From assembly GCA_946543465.1 (NCBI GenBank), contig CAMNLR010000149.1, forward strand, positions 31,838 to 95,837: a DNA stretch of 64,000 nt, read 5' to 3'. Positions 1 to 8,181 of this stretch are shown piece by piece. A program made the position numbers and the translations under genes. Below the pieces are notes generated by a model. That model searched no databases and was not told the origin of the DNA. It saw nothing but the letters and a program-made list of their open reading frames with translations. This DNA is from CAG-791 sp002390025 (GTDB lineage: Bacteria > Bacillota > Clostridia > Lachnospirales > Lachnospiraceae). Numbering within the stretch: position 1 is the stretch's first letter; each line of letters starts with the position of its first letter.

Positions 1-552
1 GTATTCAGGATTTTCGAGGTTCCCGTTGAGGACGTCAAAGATCTTGGAGAATACCAGGTTGGTGACTTCCTCTTCACTCATGGACAGGACGGAAGTGTCG
101 CTCAGCAGATCGACCATCACGTTTGACATGGTTTCCTCCGCGCCGTTGAAGATCTTCAGAGGTTCGACGGAGACGGTCACGTCATATCCGACTTTGCCGT
201 TGTCATCAGTCTTGACGGCGTCTGTCACGGTATATTTGCATTTCGCCAGAGCATTGATGATGAATTCGCGGAACTGGTCCTTGATCTCATCGCTGAGTTC
301 GTATTCGCTCGCAGCCTGGTTGAGCATTTCCTCAATGATGGCATCGCGGGCCTCGGTCTCTTTGCCCTCTTCGATATCGGAGAACTTGATGGACTTGTCG
401 TATTCACCGGTGCAGAGCAGCTTGACTACAGAGTCTACATATTTTTTTGCATCCTCGTCTGTAGGCTCTTTTTTGCCGCAGCCGCTGAGCATGAGAGCCA
501 TGACCATGACAGAAGCCAGCAGAACAGCGATGATCCTGAAGTGCTTTTTCAT
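1..552 (-). CDS. Lipoprotein, function unknown (partial, runs off the left edge)
   Basis: The gene starts at 552 on the minus strand behind a GGGAGGA ribosome binding site and is open to base 1, so only the first 184 residues are visible. The N-terminus is a lipoprotein signal peptide: KKH, a hydrophobic stretch, and the lipobox LSGC at about residues 18-21, followed by GKKEPTDED. The mature part is acidic and helical (KYVDSVVKLL, DIEEGKETEARDAIIEEML) and lacks a motif I can name. It should be anchored on the outer face of the membrane. It is divergent from the membrane kinase gene, with a promoter for each in the shared 263-bp gap. The family is not recognised; DUF5105/DUF4854-type lipoproteins of Clostridia look similar in general layout, but that is only an impression. 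Confidence 0.85.
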   Translation of the reverse strand, partial: MKKHFRIIAVLLASVMVMALMLSGCGKKEPTDEDAKKYVDSVVKLLCTGEYDKSIKFSDIEEGKETEARDAIIEEMLNQAASEYELSDEIKDQFREFIINALAKCKYTVTDAVKTDDNGKVGYDVTVSVEPLKIFNGAEETMSNVMVDLLSDTSVLSMSEEEVTNLVFSKIFDVLNGNLENPEY

Positions 553-641
553 ATTTAATCCTCCCAAAAATGTTATAGATAACAGTGATCTCTGTGCCTG
601 CGCTCTGAACAAGCGGCACTGCATATGCACAGAATACAGTA

Positions 642-670
642 AGTATAACCAAAAAACGCGTATACGTCAA
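642..670 (-). promoter_or_regulatory. Promoter for the lipoprotein gene
   Basis: On the minus strand TTGACG (670-665), a 17-bp spacer and TATACT (647-642) form a good sigma-A promoter about 90 bp upstream of the lipoprotein start. Confidence 0.6.
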
Positions 671-732
671 AGAAAAGCCATGCGGACTGATACAGCTCCC
701 CTGTCCGTCTGTTTTCCGGGAAGCCGGCGCAA

Positions 733-761
733 TTGTTTAATAAAGAGCGGCATGCTATACT
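733..761 (+). promoter_or_regulatory. Promoter for the Ser/Thr kinase gene
   Basis: TTGTTT (733-738), a 17-bp spacer and TATACT (756-761) with a TG extension (TGCTATACT). Transcription would start near 768, upstream of every candidate start codon of the kinase. Confidence 0.55.
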
Positions 762-815
762 TATTCCGACCGGGCAGAAGCTGTGCAGTATGTTCGGTAC
801 AGTGACTGACAGACC

Positions 816-3785
816 GTGAAATACATGCTTTTACAAACGGTGAAACCTATGGAAATGAACGAAATTGTCACCCGTGTGGAGGAGGCCGATACCATTGTGA
901 GGGAACAGATCGTTCCCGGCGGCCCTGACAGCAGCCGCTATGCCCTGCCGGAGGGGACGGTCCTGGACGAGAGATACCGGATCCTGCGCGTGATCGGCCA
1001 GGGCGGTTTCGGCATCACCTATGAGGCACTGCATATCCACAACGGAAATCATGTGGCGGTCAAGGAGTATTTTTGCAGGGATTTCTGTGGAAGGGATACT
1101 ACCTGCACAGGCACAAACGGATGCAATGTCCGCATTCTGGACTCTACACAGTCCGCCCAGTTCCGGTCGGATCTGGACCGCTTCCTAAAAGAGGCCAGAA
1201 TACTGCACGACTTTGCAGGTGAAGAGGCCATTGTCACAGTCCTGGACTATTTCGAGGCCAACGACACCGCCTATATCGTGATGGAATATCTGGACGGCAC
1301 AACCCTGCGCGAAAAGATCCCCGCGGAAGGCCGCTGGGGGATGGAGAAGGTCGTCCGCTCTTTCGGACCCGTCATGCAGGCTCTGGAGCATGTGCACAGC
1401 GCCGGCGTCATCCACCGCGACATCAGCCCCGACAATCTGATGTGCATGCCGGACGGAACGCTGCGTCTGCTGGATTTCGGGGCGGCCAGGAAATTTGACA
1501 ATGTGCAGACGACGCACTCGGTCATTTACAAAGCCTACTATTCCGCGCCCGAGCAGAGGGACGAAAAAGGTGTCCTGGGCAGCTGGACGGATGTCTACGG
1601 ACTGTGCAGTACCATGTACTACTGCCTCACAGGCAAAGAGCCCGAGGATGTGCTCACCAGACTTTTGTACGATGATATGGAACGGCCGTCCGACAGGGGG
1701 GCCGACATCCTGCCCCAGGCGGAGCGGACTCTGATGAAAGGCCTGGAACTGGACCGCGGAGCCCGGGTGCAGGATATGGGGAAGCTGCGCTCCGAACTGG
1801 AGAAAGTGTATCCCCCTGTCTCGGAGGATGAAAAAAAGCGCGGCAGGGCGCGCAGAAAGCGCAGAAGACGGGTGATCGCAGCTCTGGCCGCGGCCCTGGT
1901 CCTGTGCGCGGCAGTCTGTGCATTTGTCTTCCGGACCCGGATCAGATTTCAGTTTATTGATACCCAGACGACTGTCCTCAACGGCGAGGACATGACCCCC
2001 GAGGAGTTTGCGCAGAGCAGCGCCGGCGCAAAGAGGCGCGTCAGTGCCCTGGCCGGAGACGGGGGATTTCTGTGGGAGGAACACGGACAGCAGATTGAAT
2101 TTACAGTCCCCGCAGATGTTTACAGGGGACAGGATCCGGAAACCGTCGTCTGGTCGGGCATCAGCCGACGCATGACCGTCAGACTCAATGTCCGGGACAG
2201 GCAGAATGTGAATGAGGACGGGGAGACAGTGCTGGAGTACCGCGCTGTGGATGTGCTGCACCAGGAAGAGGATATTGAGGGCCTGGAGGAGACAGAAGAG
2301 GGGCTGGTACTGACTTTTTCCGATCAGGCAAAGGAAGAGCTGGCCTCTGTTTTGAATACTTCCGGCACGGAGGCTGTCCTGATCTGGGATGAATACGACG
2401 AGGTGACTGAAAAAGTCGAAAGCCGTTACACCTATGACAGCTGTGTCACTACCGGGGACGGAGAGAGTCTCCTCCTCAAGCCTCTCGAGGAAAACGAGAT
2501 TTTCTTTCCTTTCCCTCTTATACAGGAACTGCTGACCAGTGATCCCCTGCCGGCCGCTTTTCGTGAACAGTCGGCATGGAGAACCAGGTGGGAAGATCCC
2601 GGCAGCACTCTGCTGCCCGGCAAATATCAGTGCAGGGTCAACGAAGTCCCCGGGCCGTCAATCTCGATCCGGTATGGCTCCACCACTTCGGCAGATTATG
2701 AGGACGATACCGGGTACAGGGCTTCGCTTCTGAGTTTCCAGGCAATTCTCAAGAACAGGCTGGACAGTCTGGAAGTGCCCTATGCCGTGGGCGTCAATCT
2801 CAATGATCAGAACGAATTTGTAGTCCGGGTACCGATCGAAAGTGTTTACAGGGAAGAACTGCAGCATCTCGGCGAGAGCCTGTGGATCCACCTGGGAAGT
2901 GACCGCGCCTATTCCAACGACGGAATCTACGGGTCCCTTCTGAAAGTACACAGGGAAGAGGATTCCGATACATTTGAACTGGCTCTTGTCACCGAAGAAG
3001 GTTACCGTTCGGACGAAATTGTCAAGCTGCTTCAGACCATGGAGGAACAGGGAAAGAAGGAAGTCTACCTGTATTTCGACGACAAGGCGGTCGCTGCGGG
3101 AGATCTGAAGAGTGCCGTAAAGACCATGGGGGAAAGCCGGGAGATCCGCTTTACGCGCTGGCTGTTTCCCGAACATCCTGACATGACCCGGGATACGGAA
3201 CACTTGGCAAGATATATCGCCGCATGTATCGTTGAGGGCCCGCAGGACGGATTCTACATGCATGAGACGGAAATATGCGATGACCGAGGGAAAGTCGACT
3301 ATTTCAGCGAGGAAGTGCCCGAGGGAGTATTTCAGAGCAGGGCACAGCAGCTGGCTGAAAAATGGGAAAAGGAGTCCCTGGGGCAGGGCACATCTGACTG
3401 GGCATACAGAGCAGATGAAGATTCACTGTCACTGGATTACCGGAACTGCCCGATCGAGGATCCCGGGGCTGCGCTCGCTCCCTTCATGGAGCTGTATGAG
3501 AAAGAAGACCTGGGAAGCGGCGGAATCAAATACCTGTATGTCAGCCTGCATGATTCCGGACCGGGAGAAGAGTACGGTGTGGAGATCAACCTGAGCCTGT
3601 GGGCGGATTTTGAAAAGGACGCCATGCTGATCAGCGATTACTGCACTATGTACTATAATTCAAAAAAAGGAGCACCGCCTTCCGGGCTCGAGGACCTGTA
3701 CAACGACTATCTGGAGAAGACCCCCTTCTGGAAGGAGAAAATCGCTCCGGATCGGGAGAAACCCGTTTTCACCCCCCTGGAATAA
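816..3785 (+). CDS. Membrane Ser/Thr protein kinase with SecD-like extracellular domains
   Basis: 989 residues if the GTG at 816 is used. ATG at 825, 849 or 855, or GTG at 897 behind a strong GGAGGAGG, are alternatives; none of the first four has a good binding site. The kinase domain is complete: glycine loop GQGGFG (61-66), lysine in VAVKEY (K83), HRD (200-202) with N207, DFG (220-222), APE (244-246). A basic linker (RARRKRRRR) precedes one membrane helix (about 353-373), so the kinase is cytoplasmic and the last 615 residues are outside. These have no PASTA or WD repeats. Two segments (about 404-530 and 635-770) follow the order of the SecD P1 head: an NRLDSL-type helix, a short strand ending in VRVP, then a strand-helix block ending in VLIWDEYDE or VYLYFDD, compare LVIWLDYD of SecDF. 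The SecD resemblance is my reading by eye. Substrate and ligand unknown. Confidence 0.85.
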   Translation: MKYMLLQTVKPMEMNEIVTRVEEADTIVREQIVPGGPDSSRYALPEGTVLDERYRILRVIGQGGFGITYEALHIHNGNHVAVKEYFCRDFCGRDTTCTGTNGCNVRILDSTQSAQFRSDLDRFLKEARILHDFAGEEAIVTVLDYFEANDTAYIVMEYLDGTTLREKIPAEGRWGMEKVVRSFGPVMQALEHVHSAGVIHRDISPDNLMCMPDGTLRLLDFGAARKFDNVQTTHSVIYKAYYSAPEQRDEKGVLGSWTDVYGLCSTMYYCLTGKEPEDVLTRLLYDDMERPSDRGADILPQAERTLMKGLELDRGARVQDMGKLRSELEKVYPPVSEDEKKRGRARRKRRRRVIAALAAALVLCAAVCAFVFRTRIRFQFIDTQTTVLNGEDMTPEEFAQSSAGAKRRVSALAGDGGFLWEEHGQQIEFTVPADVYRGQDPETVVWSGISRRMTVRLNVRDRQNVNEDGETVLEYRAVDVLHQEEDIEGLEETEEGLVLTFSDQAKEELASVLNTSGTEAVLIWDEYDEVTEKVESRYTYDSCVTTGDGESLLLKPLEENEIFFPFPLIQELLTSDPLPAAFREQSAWRTRWEDPGSTLLPGKYQCRVNEVPGPSISIRYGSTTSADYEDDTGYRASLLSFQAILKNRLDSLEVPYAVGVNLNDQNEFVVRVPIESVYREELQHLGESLWIHLGSDRAYSNDGIYGSLLKVHREEDSDTFELALVTEEGYRSDEIVKLLQTMEEQGKKEVYLYFDDKAVAAGDLKSAVKTMGESREIRFTRWLFPEHPDMTRDTEHLARYIAACIVEGPQDGFYMHETEICDDRGKVDYFSEEVPEGVFQSRAQQLAEKWEKESLGQGTSDWAYRADEDSLSLDYRNCPIEDPGAALAPFMELYEKEDLGSGGIKYLYVSLHDSGPGEEYGVEINLSLWADFEKDAMLISDYCTMYYNSKKGAPPSGLEDLYNDYLEKTPFWKEKIAPDREKPVFTPLE

Positions 3786-3814
3786 TAGATTCAGGACCCG
3801 CCTGTGAATAATGC

Positions 3815-3850
3815 GCCCCGCGCCGGAGCTTTCCGGCAGCGGGGCTTTTT
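3815..3850 (+). terminator. Intrinsic terminator after the kinase gene
   Basis: GCCCCGC (3815-3821) pairs with GCGGGGC (3839-3845) and is followed by TTTTT, 30 bp past the kinase stop codon. The rest of the gap up to 4066 has a GCATGCC/GGCATGC hairpin (3851-3873) and nothing else recognisable. Confidence 0.8.
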
Positions 3851-4066
3851 GCATGCCTGATCTCCGGGCATGCGGCAGTGCATACCTGCCCGGTGCAGGG
3901 CTGACTTATGAGTACGGATTCGGCGGGGAAGACGCTGTCCTTCCAAGTCTTTGCAGGGGGTTGCAGGGCAGAGACATTGCGGCCGCGTATCCGGCCGGCA
4001 GGACCCGAAAGCAAGTTTTTAACATAAAAGTAACAAAAAAAGACAAGAAATAATGAATATTAATAG

Positions 4067-4094
4067 TTGACAAAATGTTTACTGACGGTATAAT
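4067..4094 (+). promoter_or_regulatory. Promoter for the regulator-potABCD operon
   Basis: Perfect TTGACA (4067-4072), 16-bp spacer, perfect TATAAT (4089-4094). It lies 170 bp upstream of the regulator gene, leaving a leader of about 160 nt. Confidence 0.75.
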
Positions 4095-4101
4095 GGATTT
4101 T

Positions 4102-4239
4102 AGCTCCGGGTTTAGTGACAGAAAGATTATTGTTTACTATGCGGAGCTGTTTTTATGCCTTCACAAGCGTCTTTTATTTCCGCAGACTTTTTCTGACCCC
4201 AAGGCGGGGAAATCAGACGCACCGACAGGCGGAATGTTG
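4102..4239 (+). promoter_or_regulatory. Structured 5' leader with possible attenuator
   Basis: AGCTCCG (4102-4108) can pair with CGGAGCT (4142-4148), directly followed by GTTTTTAT, which resembles a weak early terminator. A second hairpin has TCTGACCCC pairing with GGGG-AAA-TCAGA in 4192-4217, and GCGTCT/AGACGC encloses it. No known riboswitch consensus is recognised. It may control readthrough into the regulator and transporter genes. Confidence 0.35.
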
Positions 4240-4264
4240 GGAAAAATAAAAGAGGGATAAGGAT

Positions 4265-4819
4265 ATGGATACAGCGGATGTCAACAATTATATAGGAGAA
4301 AGAATCCGGGATCTGCGAAATCGCAACGGATTGACACAGCAGGAACTGGCAGACAGGACAGAACTTACTAAAGGCTTTATCTCACAGCTTGAACGCGGAC
4401 AGGTGTCTGCCTCTGTAGTCACCCTGTTCGACCTTATTGAATGCCTGGGGACCACACCTGCGGAGTTTTTTCGCAATGAAGATGAAAAAGTCGTTTTTTC
4501 TGAGAACGAATACTTTGAAAAAATAGACGAAGAGGGCAACAGCATCCAGTGGATCGTGCCCTCCGCCCAGAAATATCAGATGGAGCCTCTCCTTGTGGCA
4601 GTTGCGCCCCACGGCACTCTCGAGGAGGACAAACCTCACAACGGAGAGGAATTCGGCTATCTCATCAGCGGAAAGCTCAACCTCCACCTGGGCGAAAAGG
4701 TATATCACATCAAGGCCGGAGAGAGCTTCTATTACCAGGCCGCCAAAACACACTACCTGTCCAACCCGGGCAGCCGGCCCGCCAAACTGATCTGGATCAG
4801 TTCTCCCCCGGAGTTTTGA
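4265..4819 (+). CDS. XRE-family regulator with cupin domain (PuuR-like)
   Basis: 184 residues. An N-terminal helix-turn-helix of the XRE/Cro type (about 10-66; NGLTQQELADRTELTKGFIS) is followed by a C-terminal cupin barrel (about 110-180; PHGTLEEDKPHNGEEFGYL, then GESFYYQ). This architecture is that of PuuR and related regulators that sense small ligands through the cupin. The gene starts with ATG 5 bp after GGATA within AGAGGGATAAGGAT. It lies directly ahead of potABCD in the same direction, so it most likely controls polyamine uptake. The 292-bp gap to potA holds two copies of a structured repeat rather than a terminator and promoter that I can name with certainty. Confidence 0.9.
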   Translation: MDTADVNNYIGERIRDLRNRNGLTQQELADRTELTKGFISQLERGQVSASVVTLFDLIECLGTTPAEFFRNEDEKVVFSENEYFEKIDEEGNSIQWIVPSAQKYQMEPLLVAVAPHGTLEEDKPHNGEEFGYLISGKLNLHLGEKVYHIKAGESFYYQAAKTHYLSNPGSRPAKLIWISSPPEF

Positions 4820-4917
4820 AAAACAGCGAGGAAAAGTTGAAACGAATGCCATGCTTGCATGAGCATTCGTGAAACCTTGACGAGCGTCCCTCAATGAGGA
4901 CAGAGCGGTGTGCCGCG
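4820..4917. repeat. Structured repeat, copy 1 (98 bp)
   Basis: 98 bp, with a second copy 167 bp further on and the first two thirds again at 20082. It opens with AACAGCGAGGAAAAG and the hairpin part closes with CCTTGACGAGCGT. Between them ACGAATGC pairs with GCATTCGT, capped by CATG-CTTG-CATG, and GTT pairs with AAC across a small GA/GA internal loop. Two shorter hairpins follow: GTCC/GGAC (4887-4902) and GCGG/CCGC (4905-4916). The unit is followed by GC-rich DNA ending CGCGGGGTTTTTC (about 4963-4975), which could terminate a transcript. Confidence 0.75.
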
Positions 4918-4986
4918 GGTCCGAATTGAGGCAGCGATGCGGGAGTGCGGAGCACGAAGCAGCGCGGGGTTTTTCAAAACAGAAAG

Positions 4987-5084
4987 AAAACAGCGAGGAA
5001 AAGTTGAAACGAATGCCATGCCTGCATGAGCATTCGTGAAACCTTGACGAGCGTCCGGGGGTGAGGACAGAGCGGCATGCCGCG
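4987..5084. repeat. Structured repeat, copy 2 (98 bp)
   Basis: Same length as copy 1, differing mainly in hairpin loops (CTTG to CCTG; the loop between GTCC and GGAC) and in the last hairpin, which here is the palindrome GCGGCATGCCGC. It ends 27 bp before the potA start codon, so transcripts entering potA from the regulator gene carry it just ahead of the ribosome binding site. Confidence 0.75.
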
Positions 5085-5111
5085 ACAATACCATACTATG
5101 AGGAAAAATCT

Positions 5112-6557
5112 ATGGAAAACAAAGACACGATTATCGAACTGAGGGGAATCAGCAAAGTCTTCGAAGACGACGGCTTCAAGGCAGTGGACAATTTTAATCT
5201 TGAGGTGAAACGGGGCGAATTTGTCACGTTTCTGGGACCCTCGGGCTGCGGAAAGACGACGACACTCCGCATGATCGCGGGATTTGATGTGCCCACAGAG
5301 GGCGACATCCTTCTGAACGGAAAATCCATTATAGGGCTCCCGCCCTACGAGAGGCCGATCAACACGGTCTTCCAGCGCTATGCCCTTTTTCCCCATATGA
5401 ATGTATATGACAACATCGCCTTCGGACTGCGGCAGAAGAAGACTCCCAAAGACATGATCGACCGGAAGGTGGGCCGTGTCCTGGAACTGGTGGATCTGGA
5501 GGGATTCGAGCGCCGCGCCATCCGGACCCTGTCCGGCGGACAGCAGCAGAGGATCGCAATTGCGCGCGCCCTGGTGAATGAGCCGGAGATCCTGCTTCTG
5601 GACGAGCCTCTGGGAGCCCTGGACCTCAAAATGCGCAAAGAGATGCAGCTTGAGCTCAAGGATATGCACGACAAGCTGGGGATCACCTTTATCTATGTCA
5701 CACACGATCAGGAGGAGGCGCTGACCATGTCCGACAAGATCGTTGTCATGAGCGAGGGCCGCACCCAGCAGATCGGCACGCCGGAGGATATCTACAATGA
5801 ACCGGCAAATGCCTTTGTCGCGGACTTTATCGGCGAGAGCAATATTTTCAACGGCATGATGACAGGACACCTCAGGGCCCGCTTCTGCGGCGGCGAATTT
5901 GACTGCGTAGACGACTTCGAAGAGGGCACCCATATCACGGCGGTCGTGCGTCCCGAGGACGTGGAGATCACAGCGCCCGGCAATGGCACCATCAACGGTG
6001 TCGTGGACAGCGTCATTTTCAAGGGGATCCACTACGAGATCACCGTTCTGTCGGGCAAAAACGAGATCGTCATCCAGACCGTGCGCAATGCCCGCGTGGG
6101 TGACCGCGTCGGCCTCAGAGTGGATCCGGAAAACATCCACATCATGCTGGCGGAGGACCACACCAACCTCTTCTATGCCGATGTCAACCATGATTTCCGT
6201 CTCGAATACAACGGCCATCATCTCGATACGAGTCTGACCCGTATCATCAAGGGCAGCAAGCGCCGTGAGGACGGCACTGTCGTCGATGCAAACGGAGACA
6301 TTCTGGAGCCCGGCAGGGTGAGGATCCTTGTCTCCCTCATGCCCGATGATATCGAGATGACGGATGACCAGGATGCCGGCCTTATCCAGGGCACGATCAG
6401 CAACCTGATCTACAAGGGCGACCACTACAGCTACATCATCCACACGGAGCTGGAACAGGATTTCGTCGTCAACGACGAGGACCTGTGGAATATGGGCGAC
6501 CGCGTCAGTCTCCTGATGCCTGTGGACAAGATGAAATTTACGCTCAAGAAAAAGTAA
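5112..6557 (+). CDS. potA: Spermidine/putrescine ABC transporter, ATP-binding protein
   Basis: 481 residues from ATG 5112 (GAGGA upstream); the frame is open further 5' but only through the repeat. ABC ATPase motifs: Walker A GPSGCGKTT (42-50), signature LSGGQQQR (140-147), Walker B ILLLDEP (160-166), H-loop histidine VTHDQ (about 198). It energises polyamine import through PotBC. PotA proteins are usually near 350-380 residues; this one has about 100 extra at the C-terminus, which reads as a second TOBE-like block (first near FADFIGESNIFNG to NPENIHIM, second near RVRILVSLMPDDIEM to DRVSLLMPVDKM). The second block could be an additional ligand or regulatory site. It is followed by potB after 32 bp. 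Confidence 0.93.
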   Translation: MENKDTIIELRGISKVFEDDGFKAVDNFNLEVKRGEFVTFLGPSGCGKTTTLRMIAGFDVPTEGDILLNGKSIIGLPPYERPINTVFQRYALFPHMNVYDNIAFGLRQKKTPKDMIDRKVGRVLELVDLEGFERRAIRTLSGGQQQRIAIARALVNEPEILLLDEPLGALDLKMRKEMQLELKDMHDKLGITFIYVTHDQEEALTMSDKIVVMSEGRTQQIGTPEDIYNEPANAFVADFIGESNIFNGMMTGHLRARFCGGEFDCVDDFEEGTHITAVVRPEDVEITAPGNGTINGVVDSVIFKGIHYEITVLSGKNEIVIQTVRNARVGDRVGLRVDPENIHIMLAEDHTNLFYADVNHDFRLEYNGHHLDTSLTRIIKGSKRREDGTVVDANGDILEPGRVRILVSLMPDDIEMTDDQDAGLIQGTISNLIYKGDHYSYIIHTELEQDFVVNDEDLWNMGDRVSLLMPVDKMKFTLKKK

Positions 6558-6589
6558 TGGCTGCATGCGGCTTAAAGAGGTATAAATAG

Positions 6590-7375
6590 ATGCATTTTTC
6601 CCGAAAGAGTCTGGGCATTCCATATGCCGTATTCCTGGTAATTTTTGTGGCGGCACCCCTGCTGTTCCTGTTCTATTACGCCTTTACCAACGGGCAGGGG
6701 CAGTTCACTGTCTGGAATTTTACCCATTTCTTTACAGATCCCAATACACTGGGAACTCTGTACTATAGTTTGCTGCTTGCGCTGGTCACAACGCTGGTCT
6801 GCCTGCTGCTGGCTTATCCGGTGGCCTATTTTCTGGCGACCGGCACAATGCACACAAAGCCGGTGATCCTGATGCTCTTTGTGATGCCTATGTGGATCAA
6901 CTTCTCCCTGCGCATCACTGCGCTCAAGGAGATCCTGAACGTGCTGGAGGGGAATCTTGCCATGCACCCCTTCCTGAACGCGGTCGTCGGTATGACTTAT
7001 GACTTTCTGCCCTTCATGATCCTGCCCATCTACACGACGATTTCCCGCCTGGACGGAGCACTGCGTGAGGCGGCTATGGATCTGGGCGCCAACAGGGTGC
7101 AGACCTTCCTGCGCGTGACCCTTCCCCTGTCAGTGCCCGGCATCATCAGCGGCGTGTCCATGGTCTTCCTTCCTGCCATGACCAACTATGTTGTCCTGGA
7201 TATGCTGTACAACAGCACCTATATCATGGGAAGCCTGATCGGAAGCTATTTTTCCGCCTACAACTGGCACGGCGGATCGATGATCTCCCTGATCCTGCTT
7301 GCCCTGATCTGCATCTTCACATTGCTGACCGGCAATGAGGAGGAATCTGTCGGGAGAGGAGGTGCGCTGCTGTGA
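6590..7375 (+). CDS. potB: Spermidine/putrescine ABC transporter permease PotB
   Basis: 261 residues with about six membrane helices. The cytoplasmic EAA loop is visible as LREAAMDLGANRVQTFLRV followed by LPLSVPGI, the contact site for PotA. It forms the translocation channel with PotC. The start ATG at 6590 follows AAAGAGG. The stop codon overlaps the potC GTG start by four bases (GTGA), implying coupled translation. Confidence 0.92.
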   Translation: MHFSRKSLGIPYAVFLVIFVAAPLLFLFYYAFTNGQGQFTVWNFTHFFTDPNTLGTLYYSLLLALVTTLVCLLLAYPVAYFLATGTMHTKPVILMLFVMPMWINFSLRITALKEILNVLEGNLAMHPFLNAVVGMTYDFLPFMILPIYTTISRLDGALREAAMDLGANRVQTFLRVTLPLSVPGIISGVSMVFLPAMTNYVVLDMLYNSTYIMGSLIGSYFSAYNWHGGSMISLILLALICIFTLLTGNEEESVGRGGALL

Positions 7376-8181
7376 TCTGGAAGACCTTCAGGAAATTGTT
7401 CCTGCTCCTTGTTCTTGTATTTCTGTATCTGCCGATCCTGATCCTGGCGGTATACAGCTTCACCGAGTCGACCAATATCGGTGCCATCCGCGGCTTCTCC
7501 CTGCACAATTATGTGACACTGTTCACAACATCCGAACTCACTGACATGATCACAGGGACCATCACCCTGGCCCTTGCCGCAGCGGCCATTGCGACAGTGC
7601 TGGGAACGATCGGTGCGATCGGCGCCTTCTACTCCAGAAAAAACGCCTCCAGGTTCATCACGACCCTGAACCAGATCCCCGTGATCAACGCGGACGTAGT
7701 CACAGGCTTTTCCATCTGCGTCCTCCTTGTTGTGGCGCTGAACATCAGCAAGGATTCCTATATCCCCCTGCTGGCAGGACATGTCACCCTGTGCGCGCCC
7801 TTTGTGTTTCTCTCGGTCATGCCCCGCATTCAGCAGATGGATCCCAGCATTTACGAGGCTGCCCTGGATCTGGGAGCGACGCCCTTCAAGGCTCTGACCC
7901 AGATCCTGATCCCGCAGATCGTGCCCGGTATCATCTCGGGATTTGCCCTGGCAGTCACACTTTCGCTGGATGACTACTTTATTGCCATGTACACCAAGCC
8001 GGCGACCTTCGATACCATCAGTACCTATGTCGTCAACGCCACCAAAGGTGCACAGACTACGATCAAGACTGCCCTCTGGGCTCTCTCGACCGTGATCTTC
8101 CTCATTGTGGTCCTGATCGTATTGGTCACCAACATCCGCTCTCTTCGGAAAGCGAACATGGAAGGAGGCCGCCGTGCATAA
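7372..8181 (+). CDS. potC: Spermidine/putrescine ABC transporter permease PotC
   Basis: 269 residues, about six membrane helices, EAA loop IYEAALDLGATPFKALTQIL followed by IPQIVPGI. It uses a GTG start at 7372 with GGGAGAGGAGG upstream and overlaps potB. The C-terminus is basic (RSLRKANMEGGRRA) and overlaps the potD start by eight bases. Partner of PotB in polyamine import. Confidence 0.92.
   Translation: MIWKTFRKLFLLLVLVFLYLPILILAVYSFTESTNIGAIRGFSLHNYVTLFTTSELTDMITGTITLALAAAAIATVLGTIGAIGAFYSRKNASRFITTLNQIPVINADVVTGFSICVLLVVALNISKDSYIPLLAGHVTLCAPFVFLSVMPRIQQMDPSIYEAALDLGATPFKALTQILIPQIVPGIISGFALAVTLSLDDYFIAMYTKPATFDTISTYVVNATKGAQTTIKTALWALSTVIFLIVVLIVLVTNIRSLRKANMEGGRRA

Noticed and set aside
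1185..2261. Long open frame (about 358 codons) on the minus strand inside the kinase gene
   Set aside because: It mirrors the third-position GC bias of the kinase gene, has no ribosome binding site and shows no recognisable domain.
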